Shown: one piece after another, positions 20,447-29,100 of the stretch
Layout: every line of letters starts with the position of its first letter
How positions within the stretch are numbered: position 1 is the stretch's first letter
The notes under the pieces: generated by a model
Database searches by the model: none
What the model was told of the DNA's origin: nothing
The model's input: only the letters and a program-made list of their open reading frames with translations
Made by a program: the position numbers and the translations under genes
NCBI RefSeq assembly: GCF_031846305.1
Contig: NZ_JAVRHY010000004.1
Span: 1 to 64,000, forward strand
DNA: 64,000 bases
Direction: 5' to 3'
Origin: Spectribacter acetivorans
GTDB lineage: Bacteria > Pseudomonadota > Gammaproteobacteria > Nevskiales > Salinisphaeraceae

Positions 20447-21883
20447 GTGGCCGCCACCACCTACTACTGGCACGACTACGAAACCTTCGGGGCCAACCCG
20501 CGCTTCGACTGGCCGTCGCAGTTTGCCGGCATCCGCACCGACGCGGACTTCAACGTCATCGGCGATCCGCTGGTGCGCTACTGCCAGCCGCCGACCGACC
20601 GCCTGCCCGAGCCCGCGGCCTGCCTGATCACCGGCATCACCCCGCAGACAGCCGAACGCGAGGGCCTGCCCGAACCCGAGTTCATTGCCGCCATCCACGC
20701 GGAGCTGTCGCGGCCCGGCACCTGCGGCGTCGGCTACAACAGTCTGCGCTTCGACGACGAGGTCACCCGTCACGCCCTGTGGCGCAACTTCTTCGACCCC
20801 TACCGGCGGGAATGGGCGGACGGCTGCTCGCGCTGGGACATCATCGACATGGTGCGCCTGACCTACGCCCTGCGCCCCGACGGCATCGAGTGGCCGACCC
20901 GCGAGGACGGCGCGCCCAGCTTCAAGCTGGAACATCTGGCCGCCGCCAACCACCTGGAACAGGCCCGGGCCCATGACGCCCTGTCCGACGTGCACGCCAC
21001 CATCGGCCTGGCCCGGTTGATCCGCGAGCGCCAGCCGCGGCTGTACGAGTTCGTCCAGGCCAACCGCGACAAGGCGTCCGCCCGGGCGCTGCTGGACGTG
21101 GACAACCACCGGCCGGTGTTGCACGTCTCCGAGAAATTCCCGGCCGAACTGGGCTGCCTCAGCCTGGTGATGCCGATCGTGGCGCATCCGGTAAATCGCA
21201 ATGCGGTGATCGCGTTCGATCTGCGCCACGACCCCGCCGACCTGCTGGCCCTGCCGCCCGAGGATATCCACGAACGGCTGTTCACGCCCGCCGCCGATCT
21301 GCCGGAGGGCGTGGCGCGCATCCCGCTAAAAGGCATCCACATCAACAAATGCCCGGTGCTGGCCCCGGCGAGCATGCTCAGCCCCGCCGAAGCCGAGCGG
21401 CTGCAGCTGGACGGCGACACCCTGCGCCGCCACCGCGATGCGCTGATGGCGGACATCGACACCGTCAGCGCCAAGGTGCAGGCGGTGTTCGCCCAGGGCG
21501 AGTTCGACGACCGGCGCGACCCGGAGCAGGACCTGTACGGCGGCTTCGTGCCGGATGCCGACCGTGCCGCCTGCGAACGGGTACGCCGTGCCGACGGCGC
21601 TGAACTGGCCACCGACCCGCCCGCGTTCGAGGACCCACGCCTGCGCGAGCTGCTGTTCCGCTACCGCGCCCGCTACTTCCCCGACACCCTGGATGCCGGG
21701 GATCGCGAGGAATGGCAAAACTGGCGGGAACGGCGCCTGAGCCACGCCCCGGACGGCGGCCTCACCCTGGACGACTATGACGAACTGCTGGCGCAACTGC
21801 CCGATCACATCGACGGCGATGCCGCCAAACTGCAGATCCTGCTGGACCTCAAGGCCTGGGGTGATCAACTGCGTCGCTTTTGA
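20447..21883 (+). CDS. sbcB: Exodeoxyribonuclease I
   Basis: 478 residues (E. coli 475). Processive 3'-to-5' single-strand DNase in repair and recombination. Starts from GTG two bases after the yheS stop, so the pair is an operon. The DEDDh exonuclease begins at YYWHDYETFG (Asp10, Glu12). The third Asp is in NSLRFDDEVTRHALWRNF, and HDALSDVHATIGLA supplies the late His/Asp. The C-terminal SH3-like and helical parts follow the family (LLFRYRARYFPDTL). Confidence 0.95.
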   Translation: MAATTYYWHDYETFGANPRFDWPSQFAGIRTDADFNVIGDPLVRYCQPPTDRLPEPAACLITGITPQTAEREGLPEPEFIAAIHAELSRPGTCGVGYNSLRFDDEVTRHALWRNFFDPYRREWADGCSRWDIIDMVRLTYALRPDGIEWPTREDGAPSFKLEHLAAANHLEQARAHDALSDVHATIGLARLIRERQPRLYEFVQANRDKASARALLDVDNHRPVLHVSEKFPAELGCLSLVMPIVAHPVNRNAVIAFDLRHDPADLLALPPEDIHERLFTPAADLPEGVARIPLKGIHINKCPVLAPASMLSPAEAERLQLDGDTLRRHRDALMADIDTVSAKVQAVFAQGEFDDRRDPEQDLYGGFVPDADRAACERVRRADGAELATDPPAFEDPRLRELLFRYRARYFPDTLDAGDREEWQNWRERRLSHAPDGGLTLDDYDELLAQLPDHIDGDAAKLQILLDLKAWGDQLRRF

Positions 21884-21976
21884 GTCCGGCATTTGCGACA
21901 CTGCTCGGCGGTCGCCTGCATGCAAGATACGGATAACCGGCGACCGCACTCATAACGCAAAGGGAGGAGACCTCAC

Positions 21977-22483
21977 ATGTCCCGCAGTATTGCCATTCTT
22001 TTCGCCGCCGCCGGCACCCTGATGCTCGGCGCCTGCAGCGCCGGCGACAGCAGCCTCAGCGCCAGCCAGTCCGCCACCGTCAACGCATCCGCCGCCGATG
22101 TCTGGGAAACCATCGGTGACTTCGGTGATCTCGACGGCTGGCATCCGGCCGTGGCGAGCACGGAAATCACCACCGGCACCAACAACGAACCCGGCGCCCA
22201 GCGGCTGCTAACACTGGGTGGCGACGGCGGCACCGTCACCGAGGAACTGCAGGCCTATGACGCCGACGGCATGAGCTACACCTACACCATCGTCGACGGC
22301 GTGCTGCCCGTGGCCGACTACCGGTCCACCATCACCGTGATGCCGGCCGGCGACAACAGCAGCAACGTGAGCTGGAGCGGTACGTTCAACGCCGCCGGTG
22401 CGGATGACGCTACCGCCACCGAGACCATCAACGGGGTCTACAAGGCGGGGCTGGATAATCTGAAGGGCATGTTTGCCGAATAG
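21977..22483 (+). CDS. SRPBCC-fold (polyketide cyclase-like) lipoprotein
   Basis: 168 residues, preceded by the strong ribosome site GGGAGGAGACC. Signal ends in MLGAC with lipobox Cys20. The mature domain starts SATVNASAADVWETIGDFGDLDGWHPAV, the usual opening of START/SRPBCC ligand-binding folds, and ends with the long C-terminal helix ETINGVYKAGLDNLKGMF. Most members are cytosolic; a lipid-anchored copy suggests binding of a hydrophobic ligand in the periplasm or outer membrane. The ligand is unknown. Own terminator immediately after. Confidence 0.88.
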   Translation: MSRSIAILFAAAGTLMLGACSAGDSSLSASQSATVNASAADVWETIGDFGDLDGWHPAVASTEITTGTNNEPGAQRLLTLGGDGGTVTEELQAYDADGMSYTYTIVDGVLPVADYRSTITVMPAGDNSSNVSWSGTFNAAGADDATATETINGVYKAGLDNLKGMFAE

Positions 22484-22506
22484 GCTGTCCCTCAGTCGTG
22501 ACGACT

Positions 22507-22530
22507 AAGCCCGCTTCGGCGGGCTTTCTT
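22507..22530 (+). terminator. Rho-independent terminator of the SRPBCC gene
   Basis: AAGCCCGC, UUCG tetraloop, GCGGGCTT then TCTT: an 8-bp perfect stem 23 bp past the stop codon. Confidence 0.92.
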
Positions 22531-22583
22531 ATTGATGATGAGAACATCAGTCTTTCGAGATTCGTCGAAAACAAGATTAGAGC

Positions 22584-23108
22584 ATTCCGTCCCGCTGACG
22601 CGGGCCGGGTAACTTTCTTGTGCGACAAGAAAGTTACCAAAGAAACGCTTCCGGCGGGCGAGTCCTGCCTCGAACGGAGTTCGAGGCAGGATGCCCTGTG
22701 CGCTTCGGTCGGCGAGGAGGTCTTTCGACGGGTCATCCCTGACCCGACGAAAACCGCGCGCCCGTCCTGGGCGCGCCCCTTCGGGCCGGAAACCTCGCCG
22801 CCCTGCAGTGCTCAGCTCGTCCCGACGGGAATCAAGAGGTGCCACATCCGGGTGGGGTCGCTTCTTCCCTCCCGTTAGCGCTTGCCGCCCGACCGCCGGG
22901 GCATCGGGCAAACGGGCCATGGACGGCCCGTTTAGTGCCGTTCAGGACACGACGTCCTGTCGGCACGGCCCGCTTCATGCCCCGGTGGTCGGGCGGGAAT
23001 CCCCCGGTCAGCGCCGCCGCGCTGACCGGGGGACAAGCGGTCCGGGCGCCCTTCTTTTTGTTGCTTTTCTTGGGCGCGCAAGAAAAGGAACTCGCCCTTC
23101 AGGGCGAA
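22584..23108. repeat. Large structured dispersed repeat, copy 1 (full)
   Basis: Positions 22584–22885 match 51651–51955 almost base for base; the right part (22886–23108) is present only here. It holds several perfect hairpins: GGTAACTTTCTTG/CAAGAAAGTTACC at 22608–22638, CCTGCCTCGAAC/GTTCGAGGCAGG at 22664–22690, a CCCCCGGTCAGCG…CGCTGACCGGGGG hairpin near 23000–23033, and CTTTTCTTG/CAAGAAAAG at 23064–23087. Open frames inside it look spurious. No transposase is present. It may be a MITE or a structured RNA element. Confidence 0.85.
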
Positions 23109-23235
23109 ATTCTCTTCATTCCTGAAGCGCTGGAAACGCTGAGTTACCAGGACAGCTCGAGATTGCCGCGGCCCCTGACGGGGCCTCGCAATGACGTTCT
23201 TGCGACGTTCGGCGCCCCGCAATAGCCTCAACAAC

Positions 23236-23847
23236 TCAACCAACACCCTCATCCCGACACCAGACCAGACACCGATTATCCGCCGGCATGGCCACGTCCT
23301 CCACCAGACGCAGGCCGGCTCCCGCGGCCAGCGGACCCACAGCCGCCATATCGCGAATCCCCATGCCGCCGGGCTGCGTCCGCAGCGAGGCATCAAAACG
23401 CGCATTGCCCTCGCCGGTGGGCCGGCCCTGGTAATGGAACGGGCCATAGACGATCAGCCAGCCGCCGGGCGCCAGGACGCGGTCCACGCCCTCGAAGAAC
23501 GCCCGGACCGCCGACCAGTCCATGATGTGGAGGGTATTGGCCGTGAATACGGCGTCGAAATCGTCTGCCGGCCAGTCGCCGGTGACGTCCAGCGCCAGCG
23601 GTTCCCGGACGTTGGACAGGCCCGCCTCGTCCAGCCATGCGCGGATGCCGGGGTGATTATCGGCGACATCGCTGGTCTGCCAGACGAGGTGCGGCATGGC
23701 GGCGCCGAAATGCACCGCATGCTGGCCGGTGCCGCTGCCGATCTCCAGCACGCGGCGGCAGTCGCCCAGATAGCGCTGCAGCACTGCCAGAATCGGGTCG
23801 CGATTGCGCTCGCAGGCCGGGGCGAATGGCTTGTCTTCGACGGGCAT
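23236..23847 (-). CDS. DUF938-type SAM-dependent methyltransferase
   Basis: 203 residues starting at 23847 (MPVEDKPFAPACERNRDPIL); an in-frame start 25 codons earlier gives an Arg-rich non-conserved leader. Motif I VLEIGSGTGQH at 33–43, then VWQTSDVADNH, LDVTGDWPADDFDAVFTANTLHIMDW and RVLAPGGWLIVYGPFHYQG are typical of this conserved family. Substrate unknown; the family is common in proteobacteria. Divergent from the GST gene with 86 bp between. Confidence 0.87.
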   Translation of the reverse strand: MPVEDKPFAPACERNRDPILAVLQRYLGDCRRVLEIGSGTGQHAVHFGAAMPHLVWQTSDVADNHPGIRAWLDEAGLSNVREPLALDVTGDWPADDFDAVFTANTLHIMDWSAVRAFFEGVDRVLAPGGWLIVYGPFHYQGRPTGEGNARFDASLRTQPGGMGIRDMAAVGPLAAGAGLRLVEDVAMPADNRCLVWCRDEGVG

Positions 23848-23933
23848 GCGGCATTGTCCCACGGCCGCGGCTCGCATTGCCCGCGGCCCGCCGATATCCT
23901 TGCGCCCTGAATTCCGATCCACCGGCCATACCC

Positions 23934-24596
23934 ATGATCACCGTTCACCATCTGGAAAATTCGCGCTCCCAGCGGGTGCTCTGGCTGCTCGAGGAGCTGG
24001 AACTGACCTACGAGGTCGTCCGGCACGAGCGCGACCGCAAGACCATGCTGGCGCCGCCCGAACTCAAACAGGTGCATCCGCTGGGCCGGTCGCCGGTGAT
24101 CGTGGATGGCGAGCGGACGGTGGCCGAAACCGGCGCCATCATCGAGTACCTGACCAGCCGCGCAGGCGGCCTGCTGGTGCCGAATGGCGACGAGGAGCGG
24201 CTGCGCTACACCTACTGGCTGCATTACGCCGAGGGCACGCTGATGCCACTGCTGGTGATGAAACTGATCTTCTCCAAGCTGGGTTCGAAGCCGGTCCCGC
24301 TGCCGCTGCGCCCGTTCGGCGGACTGCTGGCCTACGGCGTGGGACAGCAGTTTCTCGATCCCCGCATTGCCGAGAATCTGGCGTATCTGGAAGGCGAGCT
24401 CACCGGCCGCGACTGGTTCGCCGGTTCCGACCTGAGTGCCGCCGACATCATGCTCAGCTTCCCGCTCGAGGCCGCCCAGGCCCGTGCCAACCTGGATGAC
24501 TATCCGAATCTGGCGGCCTTCCTGAAGCGCATTCATGCCCGGCCCGCCTACCAGCGCGCCCTGGAACGCGGCGGACCCTACGCTCTGATGTTCTAG
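23934..24596 (+). CDS. Glutathione S-transferase
   Basis: 220 residues. N-terminal thioredoxin fold MITVHHLENSRSQRVLWLLEELELTYEVV with the catalytic Ser in NSRSQR, the cis-Pro loop GRSPVI and ETGAIIEYL for glutathione binding. The C-terminal helical domain has WFAGSDLSAADIMLSFPLEAA, the N-capping box. Cytosolic detoxification or thiol transfer; the substrate cannot be predicted. The stop is 4 bp before the esterase gene. Confidence 0.93.
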   Translation: MITVHHLENSRSQRVLWLLEELELTYEVVRHERDRKTMLAPPELKQVHPLGRSPVIVDGERTVAETGAIIEYLTSRAGGLLVPNGDEERLRYTYWLHYAEGTLMPLLVMKLIFSKLGSKPVPLPLRPFGGLLAYGVGQQFLDPRIAENLAYLEGELTGRDWFAGSDLSAADIMLSFPLEAAQARANLDDYPNLAAFLKRIHARPAYQRALERGGPYALMF

Positions 24597-24600
24597 CCCC

Positions 24601-25599
24601 ATGGCGCCGTCGGCAGGGACGCCGCAACTCGCGACTCGCCCCGGCGCCGGATGGCGGTGGCTGATACTGGCGCTGGGGATTGCCGCCGCGTCGGCATCGG
24701 CGCTGGAACCCGGCACCCACACGATCGAACTCGAGCACGAGGGCCGGCAGCGGCAGGCGCTGGTGCATGTGCCCGACGGCGCTGGGGAACCGCCGTGGCC
24801 GGTGGTGCTGAATTTCCACGGCGGGGGCGGCCATGCCGCCAACCAGCAGGATTACAGCCGGCTGCATGAACTGGGGGCGCGCGAGGGTTTCGTCACCGTC
24901 TATCCCGATGGCACCGGCGGCATCCTCGGACGTTTGCACACCTGGAACGCGGGCGACTGCTGCGGCTACGCGGCCCGGGAAAACGTGGACGACGTGGGCT
25001 TTACCGCCGCGCTGATCGACCGGCTGATCGACATCCTGCCGGCCGACCCGGCACGCATCTACGCCACCGGTCTGTCCAACGGCGCGATGATGACCTACCG
25101 GCTGGCGGAATCGCTGGGCGATCGCCTGGCGGCGGTGGCGCCGGTCGCCGGCATCGTCGCCCCGACGACGACCAACAGCAACCCGGTGCCGATCCTGCAC
25201 CTCCACAGCCGGGACGATCCGCGAGCGCTCTACGATGGCGGGCTGGGGCCGCCCTTTCCGCTGACGCGAACGCGCGTGCATCATGCCCCCGTCACGGCCT
25301 CGCTTACCGCCTGGGCCGAGCGAAATGGCTGTCGACCGGCGCGGTCGGCAACCGACGAGGAACGGACCTGGCACGGCCCCGACACCGAGCACCGGGCGGT
25401 GCGGCTGACCTACGCGGACTGCCCCGCCGGCGCCACCGTCCAGTTGTGGCGGCTGACCGGCGCGGGCCACGTCTGGCCCGGCGCCGCGCCCGCGCTGACA
25501 CGCATCCTGGGCCCCGCCACCGAGGTGATCGACGCCAATGCCGAAATCTGGGCATTCTTTCGGGACCGGCGCCGCACTACCGACCAAGCCACCGACTGA
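24601..25599 (+). CDS. Secreted LpqC/PHB-depolymerase-family esterase
   Basis: 332 residues. Hydrophobic signal at ~19–34 (WLILALGIAAASASA). Alpha/beta hydrolase: oxyanion strand VVLNFHGGGG at 69–76, nucleophile Ser159 in GLSNG, an Asp in the HLHSRDDPRAL region and the His in GAGHVWPG. NAGDCCGYAARENVDDVGF is the Cys-rich loop common to feruloyl-esterase/PHB-depolymerase-like LpqC proteins. Likely hydrolyses esters outside the cytoplasm; the natural substrate (plant phenolic ester or polyester) is unknown. It may be co-transcribed with the GST gene. Confidence 0.88.
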   Translation: MAPSAGTPQLATRPGAGWRWLILALGIAAASASALEPGTHTIELEHEGRQRQALVHVPDGAGEPPWPVVLNFHGGGGHAANQQDYSRLHELGAREGFVTVYPDGTGGILGRLHTWNAGDCCGYAARENVDDVGFTAALIDRLIDILPADPARIYATGLSNGAMMTYRLAESLGDRLAAVAPVAGIVAPTTTNSNPVPILHLHSRDDPRALYDGGLGPPFPLTRTRVHHAPVTASLTAWAERNGCRPARSATDEERTWHGPDTEHRAVRLTYADCPAGATVQLWRLTGAGHVWPGAAPALTRILGPATEVIDANAEIWAFFRDRRRTTDQATD

Positions 25600-25615
25600 C
25601 CCGAGCCTGCCGCGC

Positions 25616-25894
25616 ATGTTCGACCGATTCCGCCTGACCTACCGCCTGCGCCTCGATGCCACGGGCGTGCATGTCACCGTCGGCAAGCCACCGGCGCGCT
25701 TCCTCAACGCCGTCCAGGACATCGCCGCCCTGCACGGCATCGACCGCGGGACCATCGACTGCAAGGGTGCCGGGCGTCATGCGCGGCTGCGCTTCTCCGA
25801 CGATTTTCCGGAGCGCGGGCGACAGGCCATCCGCAACGTATGGACCCCGCCCACGGGCCCCGGCTCCGGCGGGGGCATGCGAGCCAGCGGGTAG
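25616..25894 (+). CDS. Small conserved protein, DUF3634-like
   Basis: 92 residues from the ATG at 25616, 17 bp after the esterase stop. MFDRFRLTYRLRLDATGVHVTVGKPPARFLNAVQDIA and the later GRHARLRFSDDFPERGRQAIRNVW resemble a small family in which an ORF makes a two-strand/helix domain (DUF3634-like; identification from memory). No catalytic residues and no signal in this form. The C-terminal 15 residues are Gly/Pro-rich. Confidence 0.6.
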   Translation: MFDRFRLTYRLRLDATGVHVTVGKPPARFLNAVQDIAALHGIDRGTIDCKGAGRHARLRFSDDFPERGRQAIRNVWTPPTGPGSGGGMRASG

Positions 25895-25904
25895 CCGATC
25901 GTCG

Positions 25905-25972
25905 GGTCGGATTCATCCGACCGGGCGGGTTGCGGCCATGCCGGGTCACCGTTCAGCGCAATGAATTGCGCT
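25905..25972. repeat. REP-like palindromes
   Basis: GGTCGGATTCATCCGACC at 25905–25922 (identical to 14639–14656) and AGCGCAATGAATTGCGCT at 25955–25972. Both have the ATTCAT/ATGAAT centre of the dispersed family. Confidence 0.8.
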
Positions 25973-26033
25973 CCGCCACGTAACCGAGTGATGGGCGATC
26001 GAATCCGCGCTTGGTCAGAATCACGCGCCACAA

Positions 26034-26067
26034 ACAGAAAAGCCCCCGGCATTGCGCCGGGGGCTTG
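26034..26067 (-). terminator. Terminator of the beta-helix/collagen-like gene
   Basis: AGCCCCCGGC/GCCGGGGGCT 10-bp perfect stem with a 5-base loop at 26041–26065, followed on the minus strand by TTTTCTGTTT. It lies about 70 bp past the stop of the minus-strand gene. Confidence 0.9.
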
Positions 26068-26137
26068 AATATAGCCAGGTCCGCGGGAGCGGCAGCAGGA
26101 TAATCCCGCCGCCTACCCGCGGATTGACTGACGGGCC

Positions 26138-29100
26138 TTAATCGTCGGTGACGATCAGGACCGGACCAACCACATCGTTGGCGCCATTGGGCAGGATCAT
26201 GCTGAAGTCTGGTCCAGTGCCCTGCACGTCGCCAAGACGGAACTGGTAGGTCTCCACCTGGGTGCCGTCTTCTCCGGGCGGTCCGGGCGGGCCTTGTTCG
26301 CCGTCTTCTCCGTCCTCGCCGTCTTCACCGGGCGGGCCTTGCTCGCCGTCTTCACCATCTTCGCCGGGCGGGCCCTGCGGGCCTTCCGGTCCGACCGGAC
26401 CTTCCGGACCCTGCGGACCTGCCGGACCCTCGGGGCCTGCCGGACCCTCGGGACCTTCAGGGCCTTCCGGACCCTGCGGACCCTCCGGACCTTCCGGCCC
26501 CTGCGGACCCTGGGCGCCGTCATCGCCGTCGCAGGCCGACAGCGAGAACACCAGCATGCCGGCTGCCAGAACCGCCGCGACCTTGCGGCGACGGAACTGA
26601 CCGAGCCCGATCAGGCCCAGCAGCGCCGCAGCGCCACCGCCGGCGGTGACTACCGGCATCATCAGTGCCGCGAGGTTATCGGAGAAGTCGATCACAAGGA
26701 TATAGCTCTCGCTGTCATCCGGTCCGAGCGGCCCACGGCCAGCCGGGAAAGTGACCTGGAAGCTGTTGCCGGCATCGTTAAGCTCAACGTCAGCTGGAAT
26801 CTCCAGCTCACCGTTATCGACCAGACCGTTGGCATTCTCGTCGAGAATCACCGTGGCCTCGGCAATATCGGTCTCGAAGTTGCCGCTGCCGCGCAAGTCG
26901 CCGGAGAAGCCGTCCAGGGTGATGTCCTCTTCCGAGTCGTTGGTGATGGTGAAGGCCAGTGCCTCGACCCCCATATCGCCCGACTCGGCCGGGGTGGGCG
27001 TGCCGTTGACGGACTCACCGTTGGGCATGATCTGGGTGGCCTGAGCGGGCGCGAATTCGAACGCCCCGATGTCACAGACCGCCTGACCATCGTCGTTACC
27101 GTCGATCGGACGAACGACACCTCGCTGATCGACATTTTGGACCGCCGGCCCGCCGCAAGCGAGGCCGCCATCGATTGCCGGACTGCCCATCAACAGCGCC
27201 AGGGTTTCCGTGGGACCGCCGTTGTGGTTGAGCATGTCGGCCAGCATGGCCAGGTCGACCAGATTGCCATTATCGGCGGGGAGTGCCTCGGACGAATCGG
27301 AGATGATGCTGTTCTGCGTTGGACCAAAGGCGCCCTCGACATCGCCCGCGTTGCCCTCGGCCGACATGTTGCGGCTGATGATGGTATTGCGCGCGTCAAG
27401 CATCGCGCCTTCCGACACGAATACACCGCCGCCCATCATGGCCATGTTGTCGGCAGTAGTGCTATTGCGGTCCTGCAGGTTCGCATTCGGCTGCAGATAA
27501 ACGCCGCCGCCGTTGCCAGCGGCTTCGTTCATGGCGACCGTGCTGTTTTGCAGGTTTAGCGTGGATTCGCTAAACACCCAAAGGCCACCGCCCTGATTCG
27601 CCGCCTGGTTGCGGGAGACGGTGGACTGGTCGACGGTGACGGTGCTGTCACCGCCAGTGATGTGCAGGCCACCGCCGTTGCCGGGGTTGCCCATGAGTTC
27701 GCCGTCCACGACCAGACCCGTGGTATTGCGGTCCATGGTGGACTGGATGAACGTCACGTCCGTTGCACCATCGGAGGACACGTCCTCGAAGGCACCACCG
27801 GCACGGCTGGCCATGTTCTGCTGCAGGGTCGTGCCCTCGATCGTCACCACGGTGCTTCCGTCACCGACGTTCAGCATGCCGCCGCCGGAACCGCTTACAC
27901 CGGACGCCACGTTGTTGCTGACGGTCGCGTTCATGACGTTGAAGGTGCCGCCGTCATTGAACAGGCCGCCGCCGCCGTTGTCCGCATTCGCACCGCGGGC
28001 GTCATTGTTCGTGACGTTGGTGCCGTCCTCGACGGTCATCATGCCGTCGGCGGAGTTCCAGAGGCCACCGCCCTCGCTCGCCGCGAGGTTGCTGCTCACG
28101 CTGCCGCCGGTGACGGTTACCTCGCCTTCGCCGGTTACGTGCAGACCACCGCCGTTGCCCGGGTTGGCCACGAGGCCCTCGATTGGCGTCTCGGTCTCGG
28201 CACCCGCCGTGTTGTTGTTGAGGTCGACATTGGTCAGCGTCGTGGTGCCGCCCAGGGCCTCGATGCCGCCACCGGCGCGGTTGGCCGCGTTGCTGGCAAT
28301 GGTCGCGCTGGGGCCTTCCTCAATGGGCTGCACGATCACGGTGCCGCCGTTGTTGAAGATGCCACCGCCGGAGCCGGACTCGCCCAGCGCACTGTTGTTG
28401 CTGATCGAGCCGCCGTTGACGGTGACCAAGCCGTCGCCAGCGTTGTTGAAGATGCCGCCGCCGCCGTTAGTTGCTTCATTACCGTTGGCCGCGTTGTTGG
28501 TCACGGTGGTGCCGGTCAGCGTCATCTCGCCGGTGTCGTTCCACAGGCCGCCGCCTTCGGTAGCCGCGACGTTGTTGCGCACCATCGAGTCGTTGAGGTC
28601 GACATTACCGTTGCTGGTGATGTGCAGGCCGCCGCCGTTGCCGCCGTTGCCGCCGCCGGTGGTGTTGGCGATGTTGCCGTCGGCCATTTCCATACCGCCG
28701 AGCGTCACATTGGTCAGCGTGGCCATGGAACCGGCGCGCAGCTCGATGCCGCCGCCGGCACGGTTGGCGGTGTTACCGCTGATGACGGTATCGGTGGCCG
28801 TGAGCGTGGTGCCTTCATTCATGAAAATGGCGCCGCCGGAAGCAATGCTTCCCTCTGCGGCGGTGCCCTCTTCGGTCAAAACACCCGCGACGTTGCCGGT
28901 CATCACCGTCTCGCCGGTGATCACTACGCTGCCCTCGGCGGTGTTGCTGAAGATGGCGCCGCCGCCCTGGGTAGCATCGCCGCCGGTGGCCGTGTTGCCA
29001 GTGAACTGGCTGTCGGCAACGCTCATCATGCCGCTGTTGTTCCACAGCGCGCCGCCTTCGACGGCGGTGTTATCGGTGAAGTTGCTGTTGGTGATGTCGA

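Noticed and set aside
22428..22920. ORFs within the large repeat that recur near 51646–51969
   Set aside because: They recur because the DNA repeats, not because the proteins are real; several frames are open at once, with hairpins and Arg/Ser-rich content.
26262..26600. Collagen-like Gly-Pro-Cys/Ser ORF on the plus strand
   Set aside because: Antisense reading of the genuine Gly-X-Y repeat; no start signal, and Cys in every other triplet is implausible.
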